Of a stretch of 64,000 bases of DNA, positions 1 through 12,530 are shown piece by piece. The DNA comes from Scatophagus argus (taxonomy: Eukaryota; Chordata; Actinopteri; Scatophagidae): positions 12,378,318 through 12,442,317 of the forward strand of contig NC_058506.1 in assembly GCF_020382885.2 (NCBI RefSeq), given 5' to 3'. The notes under the pieces are model-generated. The model saw only the letters and a program-made list of their open reading frames with translations, ran no database searches and had not been told where the DNA came from. Position 1 is the stretch's first letter, and each line of letters begins with the position of its first letter. The position numbers and the translations under genes were made by a program.

Positions 1-1387
1 GAAACAAAAACACACAACCTAGCAGAAACCTCATATAGGACTCACCACAGGGTTTCTATCGCCAAAGAAACTCGATCCAAAGAGCCAAAAAAATCCATGC
101 AGCTCTGCCTGTAAGCCTTCATCCTTGCTTTTGTCAACCCTCCTATACACATACACACATATTCAGACATATTCACATGCATATTTGCACATGCACACAC
201 TTACAAATGCACATATAGGCTTTTGAGACAGCCTTGTACAATCCCACTGCATCACTTCCAGGTCAACTAGCAGGAACGTGAAGCGTGACTCTGTGATGAG
301 CACTGAGTTGCTGGTCAGCATTCTCTTTATGCAACTAATGTAATGTGGGGGTTTAAGGAAAGGGGGAAAAGATGGAGAATGAGCGGAGAGGAGAGAAGAG
401 GAGAGGCAATGACCAAGTGGCCTATTTCTTCTGCTTTAATTACAGTCACGTGAACAAAAACTTGGATGGAAAAACACACTCAAAAAACACACAAAGTAGG
501 AGGTGTTAAGATTTCCAAGCAGAGATTTAAAAAAAAGGGGAGATCCCAGGAAAGCTAAATCTCCCCAGCGCAAACAAAGCATAAAGACAATCTTTGAAGA
601 CACTCTTTGCTCTCCCACAGTAATTCCTCCCTTAAATCCCTACTCAGCACTTCACAGACAAATGTATTTCCACTTTCTCACTCTGAAGTCTGTTATGCCA
701 GCTTCCTGTTCAGGTACCACGTCCCATCTACCGTCTCACCTCGGAAGCATGCTTCCTGTTTCCCCTAAACCACATTAACTCAGCCTCTTGCACCTTTTCA
801 AATTGCACAACTCTGAGATGACACGTCGGCTTTATTGCACTTCACATATCCTTTGTTAAGCACTCGGTAAACAAAATGACACATATTCAACTATTCTGAA
901 TTGAGGGCACCCTGGAAAAAATATGAATATCTAACCTTGTGTATATCAAATAAGATGTAGATGTATACACGCGCACACAGACACACACACATGCTTCATC
1001 AGTTGGCAGCCTAAGCCGACGTGTGGGCTGGGACGCAACACTGATCAGAGATAATGGGCAGACATGACAGGGGTGGCAATGCTGTCACACCGAGACAGGA
1101 AGGAAAGAGGGATGATGGAGCAAGAGACAGTCAGAGAGTGATAAAAAAAAAGAGCAAGAAAGACAGAAACAGGGAGGAGGGCAAAGGAAGGAAGGGAGCA
1201 AGGAAGGAAGCATATGAGAAAGAAACACCCAATTCATCAGCAGATACAGAAGAGACAAAAGATAGGAAATTAAAGAGAGCACATGCCAGCTCGTGTCAGC
1301 TCTGACTGAGACACCCCTCCCCCCATCTGGACCCTTTCACAAATTAGAGGCATCCCCTTCTGCTTCTCCCACTCCCTTTGCGTCCCC

Positions 1388-1434
1388 TTCCTCCTCCTCT
1401 TCTTCTTCTTCTTCTTCTTCTTCTCATCAAGTGG
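1388..1434. repeat. (CTT)n / (TCC)n microsatellite
   Basis: A run of CTC then CTT triplets on the plus strand. The polyserine open frame across it is a by-product of the repeat. Confidence 0.9.
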
Positions 1435-2102
1435 TTATTATTGAGGGATCTGGCACAGAAGTTCTTCACCTGATGTTGCACACCCTCCTGCAGCTAACAA
1501 CTCGTGCAGTCCTGCTCAACCAGACGAGTGGCATTACAAGTGGACGCACATAAACTAACACGTCAGCTTGACATAATGTTCACACTGACTCATTCAGCCT
1601 CTCTTGTCTTGCACCATTTCTCATGTCGTCTAAAGCTCAAGCAAAAGACTAAAGCAGGAGACACACATACACATACATATACTGTATGTAAAATCTCAGT
1701 GTCCAACCTGTTTGACTTAGCACCTGTAACAGACATGACCAGATCAACCAGCAAGTTAAAAAAAAAAAAAAAGTTAATTAGTTAATCAGTTTTGTGTAGC
1801 GGAAATTTTACTGTCTGTAAACCATCTCTCCGACCCTCAGATATATTATATCTGGGTCCACCAACCTTATTATATCAGCCACACTGCAGAGGGATTCCCC
1901 CCCTGCTATTGAATGCAACCATGGCAGAACTGGCACCTTAATTAGACACATTCTGTGAAACAAGAGAGGAAGAGAAACATTTCAGTGTCTTTCCACCCTC
2001 AGCTGTCAGTTTGGTCTTGCTTTTCCCAAAACAGACTTCAACAATATCTGTCTGCTACTGGGCTGCAAGTGACAGCAGCAGAGAACTGGCAGAGTGAGAG
2101 AC

Positions 2103-2103
<1 letters not shown>

Positions 2104-2141
<38 letters not shown>

Positions 2142-2183
2142 AGACAGACAGACACACACACACACACACACTCACACACACGG
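2104..2183. repeat. Compound (GA)n(CA)n microsatellite
   Basis: About 16 GA units are followed, after a short GACA stretch, by CA units that run into CT/CA. The two-part structure is typical of fish microsatellites. Confidence 0.9.
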
Positions 2184-2938
2184 TCAAACACAAACATTTA
2201 AACAGCTTGATTGCATGTGGGGAGATGGGCACTGGGGGCCGCATAAGCTCTGTATTTGCTTAACGGCAGAAATAAGCGGACCGCTGAGTCTTCTAACAAC
2301 GGTTCGAAAACAAGAGAGGCAGACAGGCAAAGATGAGAGAGAAAGGAAGAGATCATCCCTTTCATGTTAATTGCATCATCCCTTTATCATGCCTGCCACA
2401 TGCTCATCAAACTGCATCTTATGTACTGTATCTGTAATCATGAGGGGAGGGCGTTCGTCTGCTCTGCCACAAGGTCAGAGGACTCTTATTTATTCACTGT
2501 GGAGGATGAAGAGGTGACAGTATTTGCAGCAAGCATGAGTTCCATGTTGCTGATGGTGATTATTATTATTGTTATTACTTCCATTCATTCATATAATACA
2601 TTATTTGATTTTTCTTTATGAGCCTCACATGACCAAATCAAAGGATAAGTATGAATATTTTTATTCATAGTATAGGTTATAGTGAGGCTGCAGAATATCT
2701 GTGACTGTGTGTGTGTGAGAGTGCACTTGTTTGATTAAATTAAGGTTTAGGGTTATCCTATGATTTCCGTTAGGGGCATGAATGCAAGTTATTGCAATGT
2801 CCTCCTAGGAGACAAACAAGTGCTTTAGTGTGGGTGTTTTATGTGAGGCTGGATGTGTGTAAAAGAGGACACACCTACCTATATCTGCCCTATAGCTGAG
2901 CTGACTTGAGAGTAGTGTATCAATCTGGGTCAGTATGT

Positions 2939-2969
2939 ATACACACACACACACACACACAGAGACACA
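2939..2969. repeat. (CA)n microsatellite
   Basis: About ten uninterrupted CA units, followed by a degenerate CA/GA stretch. Confidence 0.85.
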
Positions 2970-3430
2970 CAAATTACAAACACTCATACACCCACAGGGG
3001 CTCACTTAACAGAGCCCATCTGCACCCGCCCCCCCCCTTCACACTCACACACTATATTGGCTTACTGTACACAGATGAAGCACATGGCTGTGTGGATGTA
3101 TACACACACTCTTATTTGTCCGGAACACACACACGTAGTAAAAGACATAAACCTGAATGAGCAGTGTGTAACAGTGTATGAGATAATGGCTTTCCCCACT
3201 TCTTACAGCCCCCGGCTTTCGCAAAAGTCTTTGTCAATTTAGGAAAACAGCAAAAAAAAAAAAAAAAAGCACACACGCACACATTAGTTTTTTTTTTTTT
3301 TTATCTGCCGCTATAAATCCTTTCATGGATCACTTCCTCAAAACACTCTGCCAATATTCAACTTCCTCATGACAGCAACTGAAGCAATAAATGTAGCAAG
3401 AAAGATAACATGAAGAAAAGATAGATAACA

Positions 3431-3442
3431 AGGGAGAGAGGG

Positions 3443-3473
<31 letters not shown>

Positions 3474-3549
3474 GAGAGAGGGAGAGAGAGAGAGGGAGAG
3501 AGGGAGAGAGAGAGAGAGAGGGAGAGAGAGAGAGGGAGAGAGAGAGAAA
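3431..3549. repeat. Pure-purine (GA)n/(GGGA)n tract
   Basis: About 119 bases of G and A with no plus-strand pyrimidine, made of GA units broken regularly by GGGA. It encodes a false Leu-Ser repeat frame on the minus strand. Its length and purity make it a candidate for triplex (H-DNA) formation. Confidence 0.95.
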
Positions 3550-3744
3550 TAGGACTAGTTCTTCTCAAAATCCAAACGAACACTAACACTATCATTTTAT
3601 ATCTTGGTAATAAGGCGAGTTTTTTATGATGACCACACTGTCGGGGCTTTGTGAAAGATTTGAGTGGAAATAGTCTTAAAGAAATACTACATACTAGCAT
3701 TTTGGCACTGAGTTGAATTTTCAGATGGTTTAATAAAGCTACTG

Positions 3745-3955
3745 TCGTTCGCTTATCACAGGATTTGAATGTTTGATTCCCAGCTCCTCCTGTCCAAGTG
3801 TCTGTCCATGTGTCAAAGTGTCCTTGGGCAAGACACTGAACCCCAAGTTGCTCCTGATGGTTAGGCCAGACCCTTGACTGCTCTCAGAAAATGAGAGGCC
3901 AATCGTAAAGCACTTTGGAAAACAGTGCTAAGTAAAAGCAGCCATTTACCAAATT
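3745..3955 (+). repeat. Dispersed teleost repeat relic
   Basis: The segment carries the core CTTGGGCAAGACACTGAACC, then CCAAGTTGCTCC and a tail resembling GTAAAGCACTTTGGAAAA, and ends near CAGCCATTTACCA. These blocks recur as one interspersed element in spiny-rayed fish genomes. I cannot assign it to a class from the sequence alone. The copy is diverged and internally shortened. Confidence 0.7.
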
Positions 3956-5039
3956 ATGGGCATTTTGACACCTTGTCAAAAACTGCAGCAATGTTTAGCG
4001 GGTGCATTTACACTCAAATATCTTGTCTTGTTGATCATAAAGTCTATGAATGAGTGAATAACTCATTTCATATGCACAGACTTTTCTCAGTGGACCAAAA
4101 TAAATACCTACAAAGGCAGTTTTTTTTCCTTCAAGAAGCATTAAATAGTGAGGGAGGAGGAAAGACAGCAGAGACTCAATGCCCTTTGACCCCTCATAAT
4201 TCTCTCTGGGTGCCTAAAGATGACCTTCTGCACAGCTGAGACCTAACATCTCCGCTAACGCACACACGCGTTTCAGTGACAGATGGTAAATACGTCTGAA
4301 GTATTCAGCAGGAGGTAAAAGTGCACATTTGCAGACTCTGCTGCTTTTGTTCTCCTACCTCCTTTAACTTACAACTTGTCCCTTATCCCCTCTCTTACAA
4401 ACATTCCCAGTCTTATCCTGTCTTGTTGTACTGTTGCTGTCTGCCAAGTCTTCAGTACCACACTGCTAAATGCTTGTTCCCTCAAGACTTTCAGTACCAC
4501 GTACAGTAGGTCTCCCTCTTTGTCTGTCTAGTCTTCCTCTACTTTGTTCTGTAGCTGTTTCTCCTCTCCGGTCCTCTCTTAATGTTTCCACACACCACAC
4601 ACACAGACATAAAGTAAGCTAATGTCTTTATCAGATCCAAATCGGCCTCTCTTTGTTTTGCATTTTAAACCATTGAAGGCATAACCAGAAACTTTGATGT
4701 CTGACCTGTGTGTTTTGAAAGTGCTCAGCCCTTTAACAAGCTTTTTTGATAAGTCAGAATTGTTCTCAGTGCCTCTTATGTTTCTGATATTTCACTTAAT
4801 CTCCATTAATTTAATCTCTCCTGTGCTTCTTAGGGAAAAGGACACGATCAAATACACACACTGCTACATCATGCATTACTGTGTTTGTCCTTTGAGCTGG
4901 GCAGTTTGTTCAGTGGCGGGTCAGGTGGTGCCAGTCCAGAGGGCCTTTAGGTATTTTGTTATCACCACATTGACTCAAGAAGGAAACTAGGTAATGTCCC
5001 AGAGTGAACATTAATGATTGATAAACTCCCTTCATCAGT

Positions 5040-5042
<3 letters not shown>

Positions 5043-5070
<28 letters not shown>

Positions 5071-5072
5071 AA
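5043..5072. repeat. (CA)n microsatellite
   Basis: About 14 uninterrupted CA units. Confidence 0.9.
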
Positions 5073-5167
5073 TGTATCATGTACATACATATTAACACAA
5101 AAGAACAACAAGAAACAAAGCCATCTACACATTTTGTTCAAATAGCCATCTTACGTGGGTCAGTGTA

Positions 5168-5175
5168 CATGTGTA

Positions 5176-5212
<37 letters not shown>

Positions 5213-5219
5213 AAGAGGG
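5168..5219. repeat. Compound (GT)n(GA)n microsatellite
   Basis: GT units switch directly to GA units and decay into GAAAGAGGGA. This is the same two-part structure as the tract near 2.1 kb, in a different order. Confidence 0.9.
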
Positions 5220-5830
5220 AGACCCATCAAGAGAAAAGAGCCACCACACTAAACAGTAGCATACTGTCTTAGCAAAGGATAGAAGTCACACTCACACACA
5301 GAGACACACTGTGTAAGGAAGCATGTCATCTTCCCAAACACACCAGTATACAGAGACAGATATTAACACACACACACACACCTATATGGACCATGTACAA
5401 CAAAAAAAGCTTGTCCTCTTAGAAGAAGTCACATGCACAAATTTGGACTCCTTAATGTAACTTCACCTCCTTTGTCTTTCTCAAACAAACATTAACATTC
5501 ATCTGTATAGTTCACAAATGACCTAAGCATGCACAAAATGAAGCCAAGTACCTTAAAACACTGAAGCAACTCTATCCCCTCCCCTTTCTCTCTCTGTCTC
5601 TCTCACTCTCTGTCACTCACAAAGCTCCCAAAACATCCTCAAAACAAGAAATGTTTTCCCTTTACCTTTAACTGAAGCGCCCAGTGTTTCCTGTGTGTGT
5701 CTGAACAGTTAATTCCCTGTGGTGGTTAAAACACAGTCAGCACGTGTCCTCCTCTCCCGCAGCAAACAGGGGAATCCTTGACATCAGTGAGAGACGCCTC
5801 TCCCGGACTCCGCTGAAACGTTCGACTCTC

Positions 5831-6038
5831 TCTCACACACACACACACACACACATACTCACACATGCTCCCTCTTGCACGCCTAGACTAGACTGAAGGC
5901 TGAGGAAGAGGGTGTGTGTGCTGCTGCCTGAGTCTGAGCCCGCCCTCTTTTCTCCGGTTCTCCCCTTCTCTCCTGTATGTTCTTACCCTGCCCTCCTCCT
6001 CTTTCCCTCTCATTTCTCTCTCTCTCTCTCTCTCTCTC
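5831..6038. repeat. (CA)n and (CT)n tracts around a GC-richer segment
   Basis: A CA run at about 5832-5855 and a CT run at about 6014-6038 flank a GC-richer stretch containing CCGCCCTC and TCTCCGG. The segment would fit an untranslated first exon or promoter, but no coding evidence supports that. Confidence 0.6.
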
Positions 6039-7172
6039 CAATTTCACCTCCCCCGGCTTGCCAATTGACTGCCAGCATGTGTGCTGGGTCTGTGCCTCTA
6101 AGCCTTTAGATGTCCCAGTCCTCCTTTTAATTGCTGGCTCTCTGGCCTCAAGTTCTACAGAAAAACAAAGACTCACAGACAGAGCAGACAAGCATGGGCA
6201 TGCAATACAGATGCAAAAAACACTCGCCCGCGAGTAAAATACGATAGACTGATGCAGTAAATATGGGTTTGTTTATTTGAAAGCTCATACATGATTCAAA
6301 TTGACACTCTATAAAGTAAGTAGGTAGGAAATGTCATCTTAAAAAATGTAACACTATCAAAATAGAGATGTGGCATAAACCAAGTGAAGGTGAGAAAGGT
6401 GCACAGTGAGCAAGAATCTCATTCCTTGGAAACCTTCCATGAGAGCAGCTGAAGCTCCTTTTATACCGTTGCTTTGCTCTTTTTTCCACCCATCTTTCCT
6501 TCACTATCTTTAAACCCATCAGGCTTTTTTGCAATAAAGGCTTTGAACAAAAAGAATAAACCCTCAAGTAGTAGTTTTTGCTACTTTTACTATTTTCTCA
6601 TCTTTTGAGTATCAAGAAATCACAACCTGTAGACTTGAAGCTTGGCTCTGAAAAGTTTGCAGGCCACTCTCTCACCCAGCCTGGATTGACAACAGTTTCA
6701 CTGGATTCCAACAGTTATCAAATTTTATGGCACAAAAGAAAAAAGTACTGATACCTCCATTAATAAAATGACTCAGAAAGACTCCTAAAGCACAATCAAC
6801 TATTTCACTGTCCATTCCTAAATTCAGTGATTTCCAAAATGTGCCAAAATATGGGTAAATTCACAGCTTTCTGTTGTCATTATTGTTTTTAGCTATTTGT
6901 CGCTGTCATCAGTACAAGCAAACACAGGTTCATGTGACAAACGTAAATACAAACAATGTAAAGTTCAACACAATTTGGAAGTGTAAAAACAAAATATACA
7001 TTCACTTCTGCAGTCGCAAGAATTCACATTTGAGACTTTCCTCACCATGTTTTGGTAAATGAAACCTCCAAGTATTTTCCTTTTTGTTACTGGTGGGTTG
7101 GAAACTCAGCAATATATGATACACATGTACACCATAGGGTAAAATTTACTTATTTGTCTAATTTAATTTAAT

Positions 7173-7241
7173 ATGATCACAGAACCCCGCGACCCTGACG
7201 GATAAGCGGTATAGAAAATGGATGGATGGATGATCACAGAA
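7173..7241 (+). mobile_element. 45-bp retroelement 3' tail with 12-bp target-site duplication
   Basis: The inserted piece (7185-7229) contains GGATAAGCGGTATAGAAAAT and ends in GGATGG units, which I recognise as the 3' tail of an abundant teleost non-LTR retroelement. It is flanked by two exact copies of ATGATCACAGAA, at 7173-7184 and 7230-7241. Flanking duplication plus extreme 5' truncation fits target-primed reverse transcription. The LINE or SINE family is not assigned. Confidence 0.8.
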
Positions 7242-9125
7242 GAGTGTGTGGGCCTTTGAAGCAGCCCTGTATAGCTTGTGCACATTAATGTCTCTATCAG
7301 AAGACAGAAAGTGTGGATAAATTCTCATTTGGGATTTACTCAGCTAAAAAGAAAAAAAAACACAGTGTATATCAGTGTATAAATACACAAATCGGGGGTA
7401 ATACTTACATAAAATACATTCCAATAATAAATGATTTTATTTCTATCTGGACATAATTTCTGTTCTGTATGTTCGAACAAGACTCTCTTTCAGGATCATC
7501 AAAATCATTTAACAAAATGTTTGGCTTTAGGACGCCGGATTTTGAGAGATGAGAGAAACAGGGCCGATTACATAATAGGCTGATGACTTCCTATTATCGT
7601 ATTATCTCTGTCTGCTGCGCTGTGGAACTCCTAAAGCAAGCTGTGTTTGGGAGTATTTAACTTTTATGGATGCAAACACGTCAGGACAAAGGGCAGGGGA
7701 AGGTAACAGATCTGCTCAACAAAGGCCTTGACACAGCCTCCACAGGGGAGACAGTCACAGCACAGCACAAAGTCGCTAACTGAAGCGCGCACGGGTGTAC
7801 GCACAGCACACACACACTGGCAGCTTTTTACCCCCAGGCATATGATGACATTTCAGCACCTAACTCAGACAATCCCACTGTACTGTTTCTCGCCTATTAC
7901 GATTCTTCTGTGTAAAGCATGTGTATGTGCATACCTATTCTGTCTGTCTGAATGTCACCCCATCTCATTCTCTTCCCAGTCTATCCCCTTCCTTTTCGTC
8001 TGTCTCCCTGTTTGTGTCTTTCTGTGTTATCTAACAAAGTAGCCAGAGAAGGTCGCGTCCTGCCAGGAGCTGGATGAAACAGGAAATAGCCAATCCAAGA
8101 GGATGAACGGCGACTTAGACAACCAGTTCCCACACTACTATCCAAACATAGCGTTATTGTTCTGTAATGCAATTATGGAAGGAGTGGGGAGTAATTGTTT
8201 AGCAGTTTAAGGACAACCCAGAGCAACTGTTGTGATGGCATGTTGGCACAAGCAGAACACAGAGGAGGTAATAACAACAGCAGGTGGAGGATGTTATACA
8301 AGCAGAGAGGAGGGCTGAAGAAACATCAGGATGGCGGAGGTTGCTTTTGTAAAACCGTCACTGTTTGTTTTCTATGCAGCCATCAGTTAGGACAGCGAGG
8401 AGTAAATGAATATCAAAGGCTGTTCACCAGTCATGCTTTTTGTTGAGTAAACAGACTATCTGGTTGCAGTGCTGTAAGTGTAGCTGGTTTTGTCTCTTTT
8501 GTCTCCTGTCTTCCCACACACCTGAGCCGGCCTTTCAGCACAATGGACTTTCAATCCTTATCAGACCCAATCACAATGTGTGTGTGTATGTGAGTGTGGG
8601 TGGGGGTGGGGGGATGATATCAGTTAAAACCTGAAGGGATGAGATCGGTTTCCCATTCCATACCTCCTGCCATCTCTCTCGCTAAACATATCATATTGAA
8701 ATGCATGAACATACTGTATTGGCAAATGGACAAAAAAAAATGCACATACTGGTATACACATTCAGGATGTCAGTTTCCCCCACCCAACCACCCACCTTGC
8801 CAGATATGATAAAATCATTATCACCAGCCATGCGAATACAACTAATGAATAATGTATGTTCCACTGGGCCACAATAGTACATCCCTTCTGGCCTGTTACC
8901 TTTCTCTTAGAGTCACAGTAGCTAACAGTTGCTTGTTCCATTGCTTAGGGTCATATCAGCTTAGCCCTGTCTAGCGCTATTTTAGATTCTATTAGCATGG
9001 GACACTGTTTATGCATGTGTGCACAAAAAGTGTGTGCTGAATGTACACGTACAGACAGACGGGGGCGCACAGAAAAATAAATTATAGGTGTAGGTATATA
9101 GTCAGACACAACTGCGCTCATTAAT

Positions 9126-9178
9126 GGTGATGACAGATGTGACTGACAGACGTGACTGACAGAAGTGACGGACAGAAC
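9126..9178. repeat. Short imperfect tandem repeat, unit GTGACTGACAGA
   Basis: About four copies of a 12-base unit, GTGACTGACAGA, with one or two changes each. Confidence 0.75.
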
Positions 9179-11729
9179 CCCGACCTGGAGAATAAGAAAA
9201 AGCGGGCATCAGGTGTTAGACCGCATTCTTTCCTGATTGACACAAAGAGACGATGACATGCATCAGATGTAACGTCGTGATGGACAGCTTGGGTTGGGAG
9301 CGACAGGGGAGACTTCACTATTTCAATTATCAAGTGTAACAGATCATACATGGACTCATACATATAGAAAGCATACATGCACACAGGGCTGTAGTACTTG
9401 AGTCAGTGCTTGATCTTCACTTCAAAGTGTCAGTGGCTTGTCTAAGCCAATATAAGACGTTCCCTTTGGCTGGTGAGCCTAATGGACCCTTGGAGAAGAT
9501 GGACAAAAACAGAGGAAGTGAGCAGTAGAGCCCATGTTATCATTTGCTTATCAGCCAGCATATTCTTGTCTTCAGACTGGAAGGTCATACAGCAAACATG
9601 TGCGCAACATCAGCCCACAGCTATGAGTCCAATTAATATGCATGTTGGGGAGGATTAGTTCATTACCCGCAGTTATCAAGCAGGAACATTGTATACTGTA
9701 CTGTTTATTCTGGTCATTCTTTCAGCACTGCTCCTAAAGCACTGCTGCACTCACGTGGTTTAATGTGCTCAAACAGTACGGAGAAACATGACCGTCAGCC
9801 CTGAAGAATAAAACCTGAGTTGCTCATTTATATCATAAAAGTGTCTGATTCTGAGCTGTACTGTTTGATCACCACAGATTATGCATTGTCACGGAGAAGT
9901 GAAATCAGATGGTCACAGTGAGGATATCTGAGCGTATCTGAGTCTTGAAATTAGAGAGGAAGTGCCTGATCTAACATTGACAATCTACAGATAATTCACA
10001 TCTACTTTTACCAAACAGTTCTATTGTTACAAACCTCTGTGGGGTTTTTTTAATTTAACTGGATGAACATTTTGCCAATAATAAAGTGTTCTCCACAAAA
10101 CTTGACAGCACAAGATATAATCCAGAGAAAAGAGCAGAACTTACACTCTCTCTGTTTAAATTGTTTGACACCAGACAAATGGTAGTTTACCGTAAGACAA
10201 GACAAAATGGGCTTGACTGACTTACCCCTCTCTCATGACTGTGCCTTAAATGTGAAGCTACAGCCAGCAGCCAGCTACCTCAACTTAGCACATGGACTGG
10301 AAAAAGGGGGAAACAGCTTGTGTGGCTCTATCAAAGGGTAAGAAAAACCACCTACCATCAAGTCTGAGTCTCACTAATCAATGCACTGTATGTCATTTAT
10401 TGTATTCATACCAAAACCAAAGTGTAAAAATTACAAATTGCCATTATTTAGGAAATTATGTACCAGGTGTCTCGCCTCTGAGCAGTTGCCGGGGCAACCA
10501 GCGGAGTCTTCAGGAAGCGACTTGTAACGACCAAGATATAGTCCAGCACACGCTAGATAACACATGGCATCAATATCCAGTTTTGATATGATTGCTTGAA
10601 TCAGTATGTAAATCTCCCACCCCCTTTGTAAATTAATGAGCTGTATTACTGTCAGCTACACTTATCCATAATCCTGATGTTAATGCAGCTACTTCAGTCC
10701 ATACTAATAAGGCACTTACTGAAACACATAAGCAGGCAAACACATCAGCAACAATGTTCAGCCAGTAATCAGATAGCACACTGAAGATGCAGACAGTCCC
10801 TCACACAACACACACACACACTAGAAATTCTTTCCCTACCAACACTACACATTTAATACTACAAACTCATGTACAGTATGTGTATTTTTCTTAGGCTGAG
10901 ATAAACAGAAACATGAATCCACGAAGCAGTGCTGCCGTCACCGCTACCTAATTGCAGAATCAGCTGGGTTTAAGACAATGCCCAGAGTGGGTTGAGATTA
11001 AAACCAAAATAGGCAATAAACAAGCCACATGCAAGAAAAAAATAATACTTCAAACATCTCACAGGCATCAGCAGAGCCCTTTACCCTACAGCTCGCTGAG
11101 GACTTTGACTAAGCACTGCAGTCAATTCTATGTTAACTTGTTAAAATGTCTTTACTTCCAGAATGGAAATAATTATGTGTAACAAAGGTGAAGAAAAAAT
11201 ATCTCTTTAAACACCCAATAACGGCGAAGGAGAAGATAGTGAATAAGGAATATGCACTAGCAAAGAGCCATGTGTTGACAAGCCTAACCAGCATCGCAGC
11301 AAATCAGGAAGACTAAGCATCAGATCTAAAGACTTATCTGTCCTCCATACATGCTGGTATTCTCCAAATCAGTGGAGTAAATCTACAGTATCAAATCTCC
11401 CAATCATAATCCCCATCAATGTAAACAGGGAGCAGCATTAATTAGAGTTCTGTATTGAAAGATGTTTATCTGGGCTATGATCACATGGGACGGGTGGGAA
11501 CAGTTTATACGTCTCTTTAGTTAGAAATTAACAAGGAAGGGATGCAAGAAGGACTAAAAGATGTGTTTCTGTGTGAGTGGAGGACAGCATATGATTTGAG
11601 GGAATCATCCAAAGGAGAAGAGTGCACAGGGATGCATGCTGACCTTGTCACAAACTCATGAGTGCAAAACTGCACAGTCCATTTCATTACTCACACAGCC
11701 CAGTAACCAAGCCTCTCTGGAGACACAAA

Positions 11730-11730
<1 letters not shown>

Positions 11731-11764
<34 letters not shown>
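11731..11764. repeat. (CA)n microsatellite
   Basis: About 16 uninterrupted CA units. Confidence 0.95.
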
Positions 11765-11765
<1 letters not shown>

Positions 11766-12244
11766 ATTCTGCTCTTTGGTTATTAAAGCACACTCAATCC
11801 CTGACGAGGCAGAGCCACACACATCAAAAGATTTTTCTGCTCATCGGAGACTATTGGACAAGGATGAAAATGGATTCTGACATGGCATCCTGGAAAACTG
11901 CTAGCCTTAAGCCCTGATATCATGCGTAAGAAGCCAAAGACAAAGACACCACCAAGTACAGGCTCTTCAGCAGTAGTAGAAATCTTGGCTACACTACAAA
12001 CACAGATTACAGTCTTACACTACGAGGGGTCCACTGTCACTGCCATATGCACCAACACAGTGCACAAATGCACTGACTTTCTATTCATATTAGATCAGTA
12101 AGACGCTATTTTTAATTTCCCACATGCCAGCTCAATAAATGCCTTTAAATATCTGTTTGGACCACCAAATTATGCATCACTATATAACAAGTACAAGTTG
12201 TAAAAAAGAAGTTAACACTATTATAATTAGAAGCATATAAGATT

Positions 12245-12530
12245 TGATGATCTTGACTGACTGGGCAGGGATTTGACTCCCTGCATCAGCTTACATTCAG
12301 GATGTTGAGACATTTGACTCAAAATCACAAATGTGAACATTATGGTAGCACTAGAAGGAAAGTCGGAGGATTATCAAAGTCAGCAGGATTCATCTCATGG
12401 GGACCACAAACATCTGCACTGAATTTAATGAAAATCCATCCAATAGCTGCTGAGATCTTCATTCTGGACCAAAGTGACTGTCATCCACAGGGCCATTCCA
12501 CAATTGTGCTGCTAGCATGTTGATGTTAGC
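12245..12530 (+). repeat. Degenerate dispersed teleost repeat
   Basis: The blocks AACATTATGGTAGCACTAGA, AAAATCCATCCAATAGCTGC and GTGCTGCTAGCATG occur in this order in a repeat I recall from many percomorph genomes, where it usually reads ...AATCCATCCAATAG...GCTGAGAT...TGCTAGCATG. The copy is old, with many substitutions. Class and family are not assigned. An open frame of about 73 codons across it is not a gene. Confidence 0.65.

Noticed and set aside
3338-3700. Minus-strand open frame with a long Leu-Ser repeat
   Set aside because: It is created by the GA/GGGA microsatellite.
2104-6038. CRISPR-like or satellite array from the dense repeats
   Set aside because: They are separate di- and trinucleotide microsatellites with no regular spacer structure.
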